Made by a program: the position numbers and the translations under genes. Positions 16,844 through 24,807 of a DNA stretch of 64,000 nucleotides are shown one piece after another (positions within the stretch are counted from its first letter, which is position 1; every line of letters begins with the position of its first letter). The DNA is from Chryseobacterium vrystaatense. Lineage in GTDB: Bacteria > Bacteroidota > Bacteroidia > Flavobacteriales > Weeksellaceae. Under the pieces are notes generated by a model. That model was not told where the DNA came from, searched no databases, and saw nothing but the letters and a program-made list of their open reading frames with translations. The stretch is from contig NZ_JPRI01000012.1 of the NCBI RefSeq assembly GCF_000737765.1, positions 248,001-312,000 of the forward strand, written 5' to 3'.

Positions 16844-17261
16844 TTTTAAAAACATACATCTTGGAACTCTGATCTGTAAACGGGTGACGGAATGTAAAAT
16901 TGGAACATCGCGAATCTGTAATTTTTTTAAATGTTCCGAAGAAGACATTATAAAGATGTATGACCAGGAAGATTTACCTGTGAAAATTCTTTTGCAATGG
17001 AGCAAACTATTGGAATATGATTTTTTCAGAATATACAGCCAGCATCTGATCATGTATGCGCCTCAAAACCTGAACTACCGGCCATTATCCAAAAACAAGA
17101 AATCTACACTTCCTCAGTTTAGGAAAAACATTTATACAAAAGAAATTATTGATTTTATGCTGGACCTTATTAAGACCGGAGAAAAAACAAGAAATCAGGT
17201 CGCTGAAGAATACAGAATCCCGAAAACGACCCTGTATAAATGGATTGATAAATATAAATAA
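16833..17261 (+). CDS. Small helix-turn-helix protein (transposase-like HTH at C-terminus)
   Basis: This 142-residue protein ends in a helix-turn-helix of the kind found in transposase orfA and Hin-like proteins: KTGEKTRNQVAEEYRIPKTTLYKWIDKYK. The N-terminal half (ICNFFKCSEEDIIKMYDQED...LLQWSKLLEYDFFRIYSQHL) looks like a second HTH of the XRE type. No catalytic transposase domain, inverted repeats or target duplications are seen, so I treat it as a DNA-binding protein of unknown target. Members of this family recur in Chryseobacterium genomes next to other small HTH genes, as I recall; here the partner is at 17747. Confidence 0.75.
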   Translation: MTADFKNIHLGTLICKRVTECKIGTSRICNFFKCSEEDIIKMYDQEDLPVKILLQWSKLLEYDFFRIYSQHLIMYAPQNLNYRPLSKNKKSTLPQFRKNIYTKEIIDFMLDLIKTGEKTRNQVAEEYRIPKTTLYKWIDKYK

Positions 17262-17298
17262 CCGAATACAGTAATTCAAGAGATCATACATTTCAAAA

Positions 17299-17511
17299 AT
17301 GGAAAAAAATATTTTATCTGAACAACAATTACTTGGAAAAGCAATAGATGAGGTTGAACATTATTTTCAATGTGAAGCCGTGCACTTACGTAAAGGAGAA
17401 TATGTAATCATTCTAAAAAAATACTGTCTTGGAATTTTTCAAAAAAGATTACACCTTTTTACGTGCAGAAACTTTGTATATGACTGCTATTTCAGGATAG
17501 ATTTACGATAG
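17299..17511 (+). CDS. Hypothetical small protein (70 aa)
   Basis: A 70-residue frame between two more convincing genes on the same strand. The sequence (EQQLLGKAIDEVEHYFQCEAVHLRKGEYVIILKKY) has a normal coding composition with a likely helix followed by strands, and the ATG fits the spacing of the island. I recognise no family. It is kept because it fills an otherwise empty stretch in a same-strand series. Confidence 0.45.
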   Translation: MEKNILSEQQLLGKAIDEVEHYFQCEAVHLRKGEYVIILKKYCLGIFQKRLHLFTCRNFVYDCYFRIDLR

Positions 17512-17532
17512 TATCAATGAAAATAAAATGTC

Positions 17533-17778
17533 ATGATGAACAACATTCACCTTAGAACCATTGCTCAGACATCTTTTAAGGGGATGTCCAAACAAGAAAT
17601 TATAAAAGAACTCGGAGACAGTTTTAACTTTTTTCCCGATGACATCTGGTATTATGAACTGAGCAAAAACTGGTTCGGACTCAAAAAAGTTTTATGTATT
17701 GTTTTTGAAAATGACCGTGTACTATTTCAATGTATAAAAAAAACATATGGAAAAATCACTACAACCCGATTACCGTAA
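17533..17778 (+). CDS. Hypothetical small protein with BamE/SmpA-like pattern (81 aa)
   Basis: An 81-residue frame with the pattern GMSKQEIIKELGD, then IWYYELSKNWFGLKKVLCIVFENDRV. This resembles the BamE/SmpA fold (GMT..EV...LG.P, then W.Y...... L.V.F.N..V), though there is no signal peptide or lipobox, so a role in the outer membrane is unlikely. Met1 and Met2 are both possible starts. It overlaps the following HTH gene by 32 bases, which argues for coupled translation. Confidence 0.5.
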   Translation: MMNNIHLRTIAQTSFKGMSKQEIIKELGDSFNFFPDDIWYYELSKNWFGLKKVLCIVFENDRVLFQCIKKTYGKITTTRLP

Positions 17779-18076
17779 AATATATAAGGATATTATCACC
17801 CGAAACTATCCTGACAAGAGAGAAGTATGCCAAAACATTCTTTCGAAGAAACATCTGTCAATACTTGACGTCATAGAAGTCAATACATTAATCTTTAATA
17901 ATGGAAATAAGAGTTCCAATGAAATGAACCAGAAATATCGTTCCTACGATATCCCTACAATTCTCAAAATTTTGGACTATCAGAAAATAAACCGGCTCAA
18001 CAATACCGAGCTGGCAATACATTTTAAATTAAGCAGAAATACAGTAGCCAAATGGAAAAAGCAGTTTTCTGTATAA
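17747..18076 (+). CDS. Small helix-turn-helix protein
   Basis: This 109-residue protein ends with YQKINRLNNTELAIHFKLSRNTVAKWKKQF, a clear helix-turn-helix of the transposase-like/homeodomain-like type. The N-terminal half (YRKIYKDIITRNYPDKREVCQNILSKK) is helical and Chryseobacterium genomes hold many similar proteins. There is no catalytic domain. It closes the island, and a strong terminator follows at 18148. It may bind DNA with, or in opposition to, the HTH protein at 16833; this is inference. Confidence 0.75.
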   Translation: MEKSLQPDYRKIYKDIITRNYPDKREVCQNILSKKHLSILDVIEVNTLIFNNGNKSSNEMNQKYRSYDIPTILKILDYQKINRLNNTELAIHFKLSRNTVAKWKKQFSV

Positions 18077-18147
18077 TTCTTTGATACCGGATATAAAATA
18101 AGGTTCTCCATCATAACAAAATCTTTTTTTCATCATTTGTTTTTTTA

Positions 18148-18174
18148 GGCTGCATCAGTGGATGCAGCCTTTTT
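18148..18174 (+). terminator. Rho-independent terminator of the small-gene island
   Basis: GGCTGCATC pairs perfectly with GATGCAGCC over an AGTG loop and is followed by TTTTT. It is a GC-rich and convincing terminator. Confidence 0.9.
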
Positions 18175-18352
18175 ATAACTACGAAATCCTAACGAGTTTT
18201 TCCGGCCGTTTTAATTTCTTTCGAAGATAAGGATTAGAATAGGGATCATGAGAACAGAAACAAAAAAAACCGCAATGACAGATCATTACGGAGTTTATAA
18301 TTTTATATTTTGTGTTACAAAGACACCGGCTTAACTATGGTCTGTTTTAAGA

Positions 18353-18946
18353 CTACCAGTCATTGATCTTTTTTGATTTTTCAAGAATTTCTGTGATCAA
18401 ATTATTAAAATGTTTATTAAGTCCGTTGTAAGACAGTTCTGAGTTTATTTCCCCATTTTTATCAAAAACAGCCGTTTTTACATTTTTATTTACATTCAGG
18501 GGAAGGTACTGCCATTCACTTACCCAACCGGAGTTGTAGCCGCCTTCATACCATCTCCTTAATTCAAAGGATGGACGGTCAATACGGATTCTATTGTCTT
18601 TAAAAAGGAAAGATATGGTATAAGACAAGTCATATTTCAGGGTAAGCTTTCCGATCTGAAGCGGGCTCCCCTTAAACTTATGTTCTATTACGTTCTCCTC
18701 GTATCCTTTTACGGAAATACTTTCTCCGTCTACTGTACTCAGTACTTTTTTAGGATCTTTATACATTGTAGAAAGTGCATTTAATACGCTCTTATATAAA
18801 TCTTTCTGCTTCGTATTGGGTACATCCACGACTACATATTCAGATTTATTCGCAGACACAAAACCCTGGGGTGTCAAAGTAAAATATTGGGCAAAATGAA
18901 GTTGCGTACATAGCACCAACACAAGAATAGTTAATATTTTTTTCAT
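18353..18946 (-). CDS. DUF4468-like secreted protein
   Basis: I chose the start at 18946, giving MKKILTILVLVLCTQLHFAQ, a normal signal peptide; a longer in-frame start at 18997 would bury it. The 197-residue protein has a region (YVVVDVPNTKQKDLYKSVLNALSTMY...KVLSTVDGESISVKGYEENVI) that resembles DUF4468, a TBP-like fold domain of secreted Bacteroidetes proteins. The function of that family is unknown. The gene stands alone, after the convergent small-gene island. Confidence 0.75.
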   Translation of the reverse strand: MKKILTILVLVLCTQLHFAQYFTLTPQGFVSANKSEYVVVDVPNTKQKDLYKSVLNALSTMYKDPKKVLSTVDGESISVKGYEENVIEHKFKGSPLQIGKLTLKYDLSYTISFLFKDNRIRIDRPSFELRRWYEGGYNSGWVSEWQYLPLNVNKNVKTAVFDKNGEINSELSYNGLNKHFNNLITEILEKSKKINDW

Positions 18947-19066
18947 GTATGAATGGTTATTGATTTCATTATCATTACTGTACTTCATGCCTATCACAGA
19001 CAGAAGGGACGCTAAATTAAAAAAAATGAAATGATTTCACAAACAGACAATATATTAATCTACGTT

Positions 19067-20245
19067 TTACTCTAAAATGTTTTGTTCATTTCTATTTATT
19101 TTGTTTTCGATTATTTTTTTAAACAACATCATCACTAAAGCTGCGAAAGAAAGAGCAAACATGATCCATGGCGTACTCTGGGCTCCGAAATTACTAATGG
19201 AAAGCCCGCCAATAGCAGCTCCAAAAGAGATTCCAAGATTTCCGGAAGAGATAGCAATACTGTTGGCAAATTCCGGAGCTTCGGGGGCTGCCTCTATCAT
19301 ATAAGCCTGTGAAGTCAGAAAACAGGGAGTCTGAATGAACCCCCAGGCAGCAATGAGAAGTACTGTAGAAAAAGACATTGGCCCGGAAAAATAAAGGGGT
19401 AAACAGATGATCAACAATCCAACCAGAAAGGCGGCCGTCGTTTTCGTAATGCTTTTGGTTAATAGTTTTCCAGCCAAAAAGTTCCCGATAACACCCGCTG
19501 CTCCAAAAACGAACAGCATAACGCTTATTGTTTGAGAATCCATCCCATTCACTTTACTTAAGTAGTCTGCAAAATAACTGTAAGTAGAGAAAATAGCTCC
19601 AATCATCAGAAATGAAAAGAAAGCACTCATCAGGAATACCGGTTTTGTAAGTATTTTCAACTGGCTCCCGTAAGATTTTTTGTCTTTTACGGGCATAGAG
19701 GGCAACAAAGTAATAATAGCCAGCAACACCACCAAACTAATAGAAGCCTGAACCATAAATGATGACTGCCAGCTGTTGAACAGACCAGCAATATAAGTTG
19801 CCAAAGGAACTGTGGTAATGGTCGCAATTCCTATCCCCGCGATAACAATAGCCATCATTTGGTGAGCCGCTTTTTTATCTGCAGAACCGGTCGCTGCCGC
19901 AACGGCATTAGATACTAAAACCGGATGTAGAAACGCAGGTAAAATCCTGACAGCCATCAACAGCCAGAAAGGAGGAGAAAGCGAAGAGACAATACCCGTG
20001 ATCAAAAAGATAAACATGGTTACGGCCATCAGGGTTTTCCTATTAAATCCGGAAGTGAACATGGTCATAAATGGCCCTGCGATAGCCACTGTTATTGCAT
20101 ACGCGCTTAATAACAAACCCGCTGTACTGATGCTTATATGATAGTAAGAAGCAATTTGCGGTAAGATTCCGATGACCCCAAATTCAGTCGTGATCATCCC
20201 TATAAGACTTAAGGATCCTATATAAGCTATTTTATTTTTAAACAT
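19067..20245 (-). CDS. MFS transporter, drug/sugar efflux (AraJ/DHA1 type)
   Basis: This 392-residue protein has about 12 hydrophobic helices and the MFS loop motif after TM2 (MTMFTSGFNRKTLMAVTMF). N-terminal TTEFGVIGILPQIASYYHIS is typical of the AraJ/DHA1 efflux branch (D1-like motif). It lies 45 bases downstream of a TetR gene on the same strand, and an operator-like palindrome (20261..20280) sits between them. Together they form a classic repressor/exporter pair that would expel the compound sensed by the TetR protein. The substrate is not predictable. Confidence 0.9.
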   Translation of the reverse strand: MFKNKIAYIGSLSLIGMITTEFGVIGILPQIASYYHISISTAGLLLSAYAITVAIAGPFMTMFTSGFNRKTLMAVTMFIFLITGIVSSLSPPFWLLMAVRILPAFLHPVLVSNAVAAATGSADKKAAHQMMAIVIAGIGIATITTVPLATYIAGLFNSWQSSFMVQASISLVVLLAIITLLPSMPVKDKKSYGSQLKILTKPVFLMSAFFSFLMIGAIFSTYSYFADYLSKVNGMDSQTISVMLFVFGAAGVIGNFLAGKLLTKSITKTTAAFLVGLLIICLPLYFSGPMSFSTVLLIAAWGFIQTPCFLTSQAYMIEAAPEAPEFANSIAISSGNLGISFGAAIGGLSISNFGAQSTPWIMFALSFAALVMMLFKKIIENKINRNEQNILE

Positions 20246-20260
20246 AAAAACGGAGTTATG

Positions 20261-20280
20261 AATGGAATGATTATTCCAAT
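20261..20280. promoter_or_regulatory. Second TetR operator-like palindrome, upstream of the MFS gene
   Basis: These 20 bases match the centre of the larger palindrome at 20883..20908 in 17 of 20 positions, including both half-sites (TGGAATGA...ATTCCAAT). They lie 16-35 bases before the MFS start. Two matching sites flanking the tetR gene support specific binding by this regulator. Confidence 0.65.
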
Positions 20281-20290
20281 TTTAAAAAAT

Positions 20291-20848
20291 TTAGGATTTT
20301 ACGGCATCCCACGCAGCCTGAATATACTGATCAATTGTTTTTTCCTCCAGGTGTATATATTTGCTGTGATGCAACTTCACGAGTGACACCAAAGATCCGC
20401 TGGTAAAGCCTATCCATTCTTTGATATCACCCTCTTTTATCAGCTGCTGCTTTTGCCCCTCCAGATAGACTTCATCCAATTCCACCACGTATAATCCACC
20501 CTGATGTTTGGCTGCCGGATCAATGTTTGGCGAATAATAAAACTGTTCCAAAAACAAAAAGTCCATCGGTTCCTGAATAAAGTATTCGACCATTTTCTTC
20601 CATAAGTGCATAAACCGCTGTTTAACGGACAGCGTTCTGTCATATCCCTGAACAATAATCTGAGATTCTTTCACTTTCAGATGAAAGTAAAGTTCGTTTA
20701 CCAGCACTTCTTTGGTTGAAAAGTAATTATAAATTGTTCCCATCCCCGTATCAGCTTCTTTTGCAATATCAGACATTGGAGTATTATCTATCCCCTTTGA
20801 CACAATAAGTTTGAGGGTAGCAGCGAGGATCTTTTCTTTTTTAGTCAT
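20291..20848 (-). CDS. TetR/AcrR family transcriptional repressor
   Basis: This 185-residue protein has the N-terminal TetR helix-turn-helix (KEKILAATLKLIVSKGIDNTPMSDIAKEADTGMGTIYNYFSTKEVLVNELY) and a variable helical ligand-binding domain. Length and layout are normal for the family. It is the first gene of a two-gene unit with the MFS transporter. Its promoter overlaps a perfect 12-2-12 palindrome (20883..20908), so it is almost certainly autoregulated. The ligand is unknown. Confidence 0.92.
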   Translation of the reverse strand: MTKKEKILAATLKLIVSKGIDNTPMSDIAKEADTGMGTIYNYFSTKEVLVNELYFHLKVKESQIIVQGYDRTLSVKQRFMHLWKKMVEYFIQEPMDFLFLEQFYYSPNIDPAAKHQGGLYVVELDEVYLEGQKQQLIKEGDIKEWIGFTSGSLVSLVKLHHSKYIHLEEKTIDQYIQAAWDAVKS

Positions 20849-20873
20849 GGATGCGATACAAATAACAATGACA

Positions 20874-20908
20874 CAAATCTACACAATTGGAATGAACATT
20901 CCAATTGT
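20874..20908 (-). promoter_or_regulatory. tetR promoter with overlapping operator palindrome
   Basis: On the minus strand a -7 box TAGATTTG (20874..20881) lies 20 bases after TTG (20902..20904). The perfect inverted repeat ACAATTGGAATG-AA-CATTCCAATTGT (20883..20908) fills the spacer and covers the -33 element. A repressor bound there would block RNA polymerase. Confidence 0.75.
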
Positions 20909-21166
20909 CATTTACTTTTTTTCAAATCTACTAAGACCTGCCTCTAAAAAGTTACCATTTAATTTTGCTGTAAATATTTATTGTAATACATTAGCTACCA
21001 GCATTCAAACCTTTTTTACATTCGAAATCTTTCTCAGCTTCAACTGAATAAAGAACTGTATTAATTTAAAAATATAACCAGTAGAAAAATTAAAAGTCCA
21101 GCTATTGAATGTCATGCGCTATTCCTCAGACAATAGCAAAAAATAATAACCATCAAATTCAAAACA
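20909..21166. other. Divergent intergenic region between tetR and lysE-like gene
   Basis: Apart from the tetR operator at its left edge I see no gene or clear hairpin here. The plus-strand promoter of the LysE-like gene must lie in it but shows no clear TAnnTTTG box. Confidence 0.4.
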
Positions 21167-21799
21167 ATGACCGGAATAGAAAATTTAGGAGGCTTCATCC
21201 TTGCAGCAATAATCGTCGTCACAACCCCCGGAATCGATACCATTATGGTACTGACCAGAAGTATATCCAAAGGAAGGACAGCCGGTTTGTATTCTGCATT
21301 GGGAGTGAGTTTAGGATTAATATTTCACACCTGTGCTGTAACGTTTGGACTTTCATTAATCGTCGCCCAATCTGTTATTGCCTTTTCCATCATCAAATAT
21401 ATCGGTGCTGCTTATTTGATCTACATAGGAACAAAAGCATTACTATCGAAGAATGAACAGATAGAAATCAAACCTGCTGAGATGAAAACAGACAGTGCTA
21501 AGAAAATGTTTTTCACAGCATTTATCAGTGATGTTTTGAATCCCAAAATTGCTGTATTTTTTCTGGCATTTCTCCCTCAATTTATCAACAGTTCTGCTAT
21601 CAATACACCAATACCCTACCTGATACTTGGTTCAATAATGTGCCTTGTGACTTTGATCTGGTGTTCATTTTTAGCATTGATGGGAAGTAAAGCAGCGGCA
21701 TTATTCAACAAAAATAAAAATGCAGAAAAATGGATGAATAAAACATCCGGTATTGTTTTTATCGTATTAGGACTTAAAATAGCACTGACAAAAAGATAA
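21167..21799 (+). CDS. LysE/RhtB family amino acid exporter
   Basis: This 210-residue protein has six hydrophobic segments and the LysE-family start: FILAAIIVVTTPGIDTIMVLTRSISKGR, including the conserved TPGP-like motif (here TPGID). The middle cytosolic loop (SKNEQIEIKPAEMKTDSAKKMF) and DVLNPKIAVFFLAFLPQF are also typical. It exports amino acids or their derivatives from the cytosol. It is a single gene, and a terminator follows at 21915. The exact substrate is not known. Confidence 0.92.
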   Translation: MTGIENLGGFILAAIIVVTTPGIDTIMVLTRSISKGRTAGLYSALGVSLGLIFHTCAVTFGLSLIVAQSVIAFSIIKYIGAAYLIYIGTKALLSKNEQIEIKPAEMKTDSAKKMFFTAFISDVLNPKIAVFFLAFLPQFINSSAINTPIPYLILGSIMCLVTLIWCSFLALMGSKAAALFNKNKNAEKWMNKTSGIVFIVLGLKIALTKR

Positions 21800-21914
21800 C
21801 AGGAGTGCTATCCGATCAACGGATTTACAGGATTGAAAGCTGTGTAAAGTTGATCTCCTTCCCCACTTTGAATCTTTTATTTTTAAGTGTGAGCATTAGC
21901 TATTGAGTATAAAA

Positions 21915-21943
21915 AAAGAGTTACAGCAAAACTGTAACTCTTT
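21915..21943. terminator. Bidirectional hairpin terminator
   Basis: AAAGAGTTACAG pairs with CTGTAACTCTTT across CAAAA. It lies between the convergent LysE-like and SDR genes. Confidence 0.8.
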
Positions 21944-22059
21944 CATTTCTAAAGACAATAATAGATTCATTTCTCTTACAAAAGTCCCCGATTAAGAATA
22001 TTTTAATTTGAAAGCTTAAAGCTGTCGGGAACGTTGACCTTTCCTATTTCTTAAACATT

Positions 22060-22773
22060 TTATGTATAAAAATCTATGTTTAATTTGTTGCTGTTTTGGA
22101 ACATCTTAGACATTTCATCCGGAAAGATATTCAGTATATTGCTTTTTATATCTTCACATATGTTCTGAACAAGCTCCTCAGCAGAAATTTTATATTCATT
22201 GATGTCTGAAGACATGTCAGTATCTACATAGCCGGGATAAACACCAAATACGTTAATATCATGCTGTTTAAATTCTTTTCTGACGGCCTGCGTAAAAATA
22301 TGTGCAGCTGCTTTGGAAGCACAATATGTTGCCAGTCTGTTGATCAGTATAAGGCTCCCTACAGATAATATATTGACCACTGCAGAATGACTGTTATTTT
22401 TTAAAATATCATAAAATGCATTGGTTAATTTCACAACACCCATATAGTTGATATCCATTTCAAACTTTGCACAGTCTGCAGATCTTTCTGAGACAAAAGA
22501 GCTCTTTAGTTCTACCCCTGCATTATTAATCAATACGGTTACATCACTACACTGACTGATGCAGTTTTGTATTTCTTCTGTATTGGTTACATCGAGTTTT
22601 AAAGGAAATAATTTTTCAGGAAATTCCTGTGCTATTGGCGTTAATGCTTCTACATTGATTCCTGATATGTAAATTTTTTCTGCCTTATTCTTTAACAGTT
22701 CCGGAATAAATGCTCTACCAATTCCACCGTCAGCACCAGTAAGAAAGACAACACTGCCTTCTATTATATTCAT
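22060..22773 (-). CDS. Short-chain dehydrogenase/reductase (SDR)
   Basis: This 237-residue classical SDR has the cofactor loop FLTGADGGIGRAF, the LINNAGVE motif, the Ser of the active site in VNILSVGS and the catalytic YCASK. All catalytic residues are present. It should oxidise or reduce a small alcohol or carbonyl with NAD(P)H. It follows a gene of unknown function (23391-22810) by 36 bases on the same strand, so the two may form an operon. The substrate is unknown. Confidence 0.9.
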   Translation of the reverse strand: MNIIEGSVVFLTGADGGIGRAFIPELLKNKAEKIYISGINVEALTPIAQEFPEKLFPLKLDVTNTEEIQNCISQCSDVTVLINNAGVELKSSFVSERSADCAKFEMDINYMGVVKLTNAFYDILKNNSHSAVVNILSVGSLILINRLATYCASKAAAHIFTQAVRKEFKQHDINVFGVYPGYVDTDMSSDINEYKISAEELVQNICEDIKSNILNIFPDEMSKMFQNSNKLNIDFYT

Positions 22774-22809
22774 TTTTCTTTTGATTCTATATTAATAATA
22801 TGGAAGGCA

Positions 22810-23391
22810 TTACATAGAAAATTTATACGTTACTGAAGTTGTACTTTGCTGTCTGTCTATCTGAGATTCTACTTCTATTTTGCAGCCCAAATCCAACTCG
22901 TCATTAATTCCTTCCATAAAAGTGACCAGTGTTGGAAAACTTACGCAATTATCAATGTCAAGTTGAGATAAAATTCTTAAGTACCGATCTATTCCAAACA
23001 TTTTTATAATGGTTTCTTTCTCAGAAAATTTTATAATTTGAAAATTATATTCAGGACTGGCATTGTATATCGCGGAAATAATGACAAAGGCGAAAGCTGT
23101 TGTGTCCTGGGGAAAATTTTCCATTTTGGTTTTGCATTGCTGCGCTTTGATACGCCCCAAATCATAGAAAATCTTTTCAGAGATCATATTCGCCGGATCT
23201 TTACCATAGACTTCTATGATATTCTTCAAAGCAAGCCCGTAGAAAGCTGATGTTACATTTGATTGATCAAGTGTAAGCTGTAAAGTATTTTCAGGAAATA
23301 AAGTGGCTTTGCACTTTTCTTCAATTTCATGATGCAGATATACATCATTGACTCTGACAGGACTCAAGTCCGTCATTAATTTGTTTTTCAT
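22810..23391 (-). CDS. Hypothetical cytosolic protein, upstream of SDR
   Basis: This 193-residue protein has no signal peptide or membrane helix. It has a mixed alpha/beta pattern, with GLALKNIIEVYGKDPANMISEKIFYDLGRIKAQQ in the middle and a C-terminal part with DLGCKIEVESQ. The pattern faintly recalls the ATC-hydrolase or V4R-like small-molecule-binding families, but I cannot assign it. It starts a two-gene unit with the SDR. The start ATG at 23391 gives MKNKLMTDLS; Met6 is also possible. Confidence 0.65.
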   Translation of the reverse strand: MKNKLMTDLSPVRVNDVYLHHEIEEKCKATLFPENTLQLTLDQSNVTSAFYGLALKNIIEVYGKDPANMISEKIFYDLGRIKAQQCKTKMENFPQDTTAFAFVIISAIYNASPEYNFQIIKFSEKETIIKMFGIDRYLRILSQLDIDNCVSFPTLVTFMEGINDELDLGCKIEVESQIDRQQSTTSVTYKFSM

Positions 23392-23488
23392 GGTAGTTTA
23401 TTGAGCTGCAAAGATAAACAATTATATCACAAAATAGTGATGTATTAAATAAATTTTATCCTTTTTTATGTTACTTTAGTCAAAGTAA

Positions 23489-23686
23489 ACGTATAGTAAG
23501 GATTCCATCAGTTCGGCCAAAGGCTTATTGGAAGGAACCCCGATATATGCCAGCATCATAGAAAAAAATGCAGATCTTTTACCGGAGATCACTAATAAAT
23601 TGAGCGAAAAAATAGCTGATTTATATGGTAAAGAGCACCTTACTGTTCCGTTACAAGCTGTGGTAACCAAAACAAATAAAAAGTAG
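23489..23686 (+). pseudogene. C-terminal remnant of a decayed protein gene (methyltransferase-like)
   Basis: In the plus frame after the stop at 23486, codons read KDSISSAKGLLEGTPIYASI, then IEKNADLLPEITNKLSEKIA and DLYGKEHLTVPLQAVVTKTN to TAG at 23684. This has the look of a protein C-terminus. GTPIY followed by LTVPLQAVV recalls the end of some SAM-dependent methyltransferases. There is no ATG start and no upstream body, so it is a truncated remnant. The antisense frame over it is not a gene. Confidence 0.5.
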
Positions 23687-23799
23687 TTTTTTCAAATAGA
23701 TTTCTTTAAAAGTGGGCTATCCTGATAATCAGTGATGGCTCACGTTTTTTTTATATATAAAAAAGAACCGGGATTGAAAATCAAAAGGAATTTTTCTAT

Positions 23800-23946
23800 A
23801 TGCATCTAAGCTATGATTATCATATTATTTATGCGGTTCGTCTTTGCCTCTATATTTTTGTTTTTACGTCTGTTATGCTCTACCAACTGACAAAGAAAAA
23901 TAAAGAAGCAAAAAAAATCAATAAAATATTTGGAAATGTACTTTAA
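23800..23946 (+). CDS. Possible small membrane protein (48 aa)
   Basis: A 48-residue frame that I read by hand. It starts with ATG at 23800 after AAGGA (an unusually good ribosome site for this organism), has one hydrophobic helix (IIYAVRLCLYIFVFTSVMLY) and ends in a Lys-rich tail. The tRNA promoter overlaps its last codons. It has no recognised family and could be chance, but start, site and membrane pattern agree. Confidence 0.4.
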   Translation: MHLSYDYHIIYAVRLCLYIFVFTSVMLYQLTKKNKEAKKINKIFGNVL

Positions 23947-23959
23947 ATACTTACTTTTG
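23929..23959 (+). promoter_or_regulatory. Promoter of tRNA-Ala
   Basis: TTTG (23929..23932), 19 bases, then TACTTTTG (23952..23959) is an exact match to the Bacteroidetes housekeeping promoter. The tRNA begins 19 bases after the -7 box. Confidence 0.8.
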
Positions 23960-23977
23960 TACCGCTTTAAAAAAGTA

Positions 23978-24051
23978 GGGGGATTGGCGCAGTTGGCTAG
24001 CGCGTTTGACTGGCAGTCAAAAGGTCACGGGTTCGAATCCCGTATTCTCCA
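23978..24051 (+). tRNA. tRNA-Ala (anticodon GGC)
   Basis: The 74-base cloverleaf has a 7-bp acceptor stem (GGGGGAT with ATTCTCC, two G-U pairs), a D arm (GCGC/GCGC), an anticodon stem TTTGA/TCAAA around loop CTGGCAG, and a T arm ACGGG-TTCGAAT-CCCGT. The anticodon is GGC, reading alanine codons GCC/GCU. The G3-U70 pair, the identity element of alanine tRNAs, is present. CCA is not encoded. Confidence 0.95.
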
Positions 24052-24096
24052 CAGAGCAGACGTTTAAAACGTCATTAAAATGCTTGAAAAGCCTTT

Positions 24097-24130
24097 AAAA
24101 CCTGTAATTATTAATAATTACAGGTTTTTT
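24097..24130 (+). terminator. Terminator of tRNA-Ala
   Basis: Bases 24097..24112 are the perfect reverse complement of 24113..24128, with AAAA and TTTTTT at the ends. The hairpin lies about 45 bases after the tRNA. Confidence 0.8.
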
Positions 24131-24443
24131 ATTTTTATATGGCCATCATCCTTTTTTTAACACCAATAATTTTAGCGCAATTTTTTGGCAATACAAGCTT
24201 AGTCCGTTTTTTTGAACGACAGTGTTCATTGGATACAGCTGATCCATAAAAAGTAAAGATTCTACAATACTGTAGCCCCTAAGCAATGTAGGAAAGATCT
24301 TATTTTTATGTTTGTTTTGAACATATATTCTGTTCAATTGGGTGAAAACGATCTTGCAAATAGCCGTTTTTAGCAAAGCTGTTGATTATTCTGGTTTTCA
24401 TTTTTCTGTATTTCTACTTCCACTTATACATTTTCTACAGAAT
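24131..24443. other. Intergenic region, no certain gene
   Basis: A minus-strand frame of 76 codons (24146..24376) has a fairly normal composition (LLRGYSIVESLLFMDQLYPM) but no family, signal or ribosome site that I can support. I leave it unassigned; it might be a fragment of a decayed gene. Confidence 0.3.
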
Positions 24444-24803
24444 TTAGAGAAGTTTTTGCCTGATTTCTATTCTGTGCTTTAGACCAAATTCAATTAAAGC
24501 ATGAATAACTGGCAGAGTTTCATGAGCATGATCGGTCAGCGTATATGATACTGTTATCGGCTTTGTTTTGTTTACCGTTCGGGTTATCAGCAAGTTTTCT
24601 TCTAACTGCTGCAATTCCTTTGACAATATTTTTGGAGAGATTCCCTTCACGGTTTCCAGCAAATCTTTAAAGCGCATCGTTCCGGAAAGGTATAGACTTC
24701 GCAAAAGAACGATTTTCCATTTGCCACTTAATAATTCCAAAGCATCGTTCAATGCTAATTGCCTTTTAATAAGAGCATCTGATTTACATGTAATCTTTTC
24801 CAT
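24444..24803 (-). CDS. HxlR family transcriptional regulator
   Basis: This 119-residue winged-helix protein has the family pattern ALELLSGKWKIVLLRSLYLSGTMRFKDLLETVKGISPKILSKELQQLEENLL. It has a Cys at position 6 (MEKITC), where the redox sensor YodB of Bacillus has its sensing Cys, so response to electrophiles or quinones is possible. It is divergent from an SDR gene with 105 bases between the starts, and a short palindrome (ATAGTAACTAT) lies 5 bases before its start codon. It probably represses itself and the SDR gene. Confidence 0.92.
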   Translation of the reverse strand: MEKITCKSDALIKRQLALNDALELLSGKWKIVLLRSLYLSGTMRFKDLLETVKGISPKILSKELQQLEENLLITRTVNKTKPITVSYTLTDHAHETLPVIHALIEFGLKHRIEIRQKLL

Positions 24804-24807
24804 AATT

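Noticed and set aside
16833..18076. HTH genes as parts of an insertion sequence
   Set aside because: There is no catalytic transposase domain, terminal inverted repeat or target duplication.
23476..23670. Minus-strand frame of 64 codons
   Set aside because: The opposite strand reads like a genuine protein C-terminus, so this frame is its shadow.
24146..24376. Minus-strand frame of 76 codons between tRNA-Ala and the HxlR gene
   Set aside because: Composition is plausible but there is no family, start signal or operon context; noted only in the intergenic entry.
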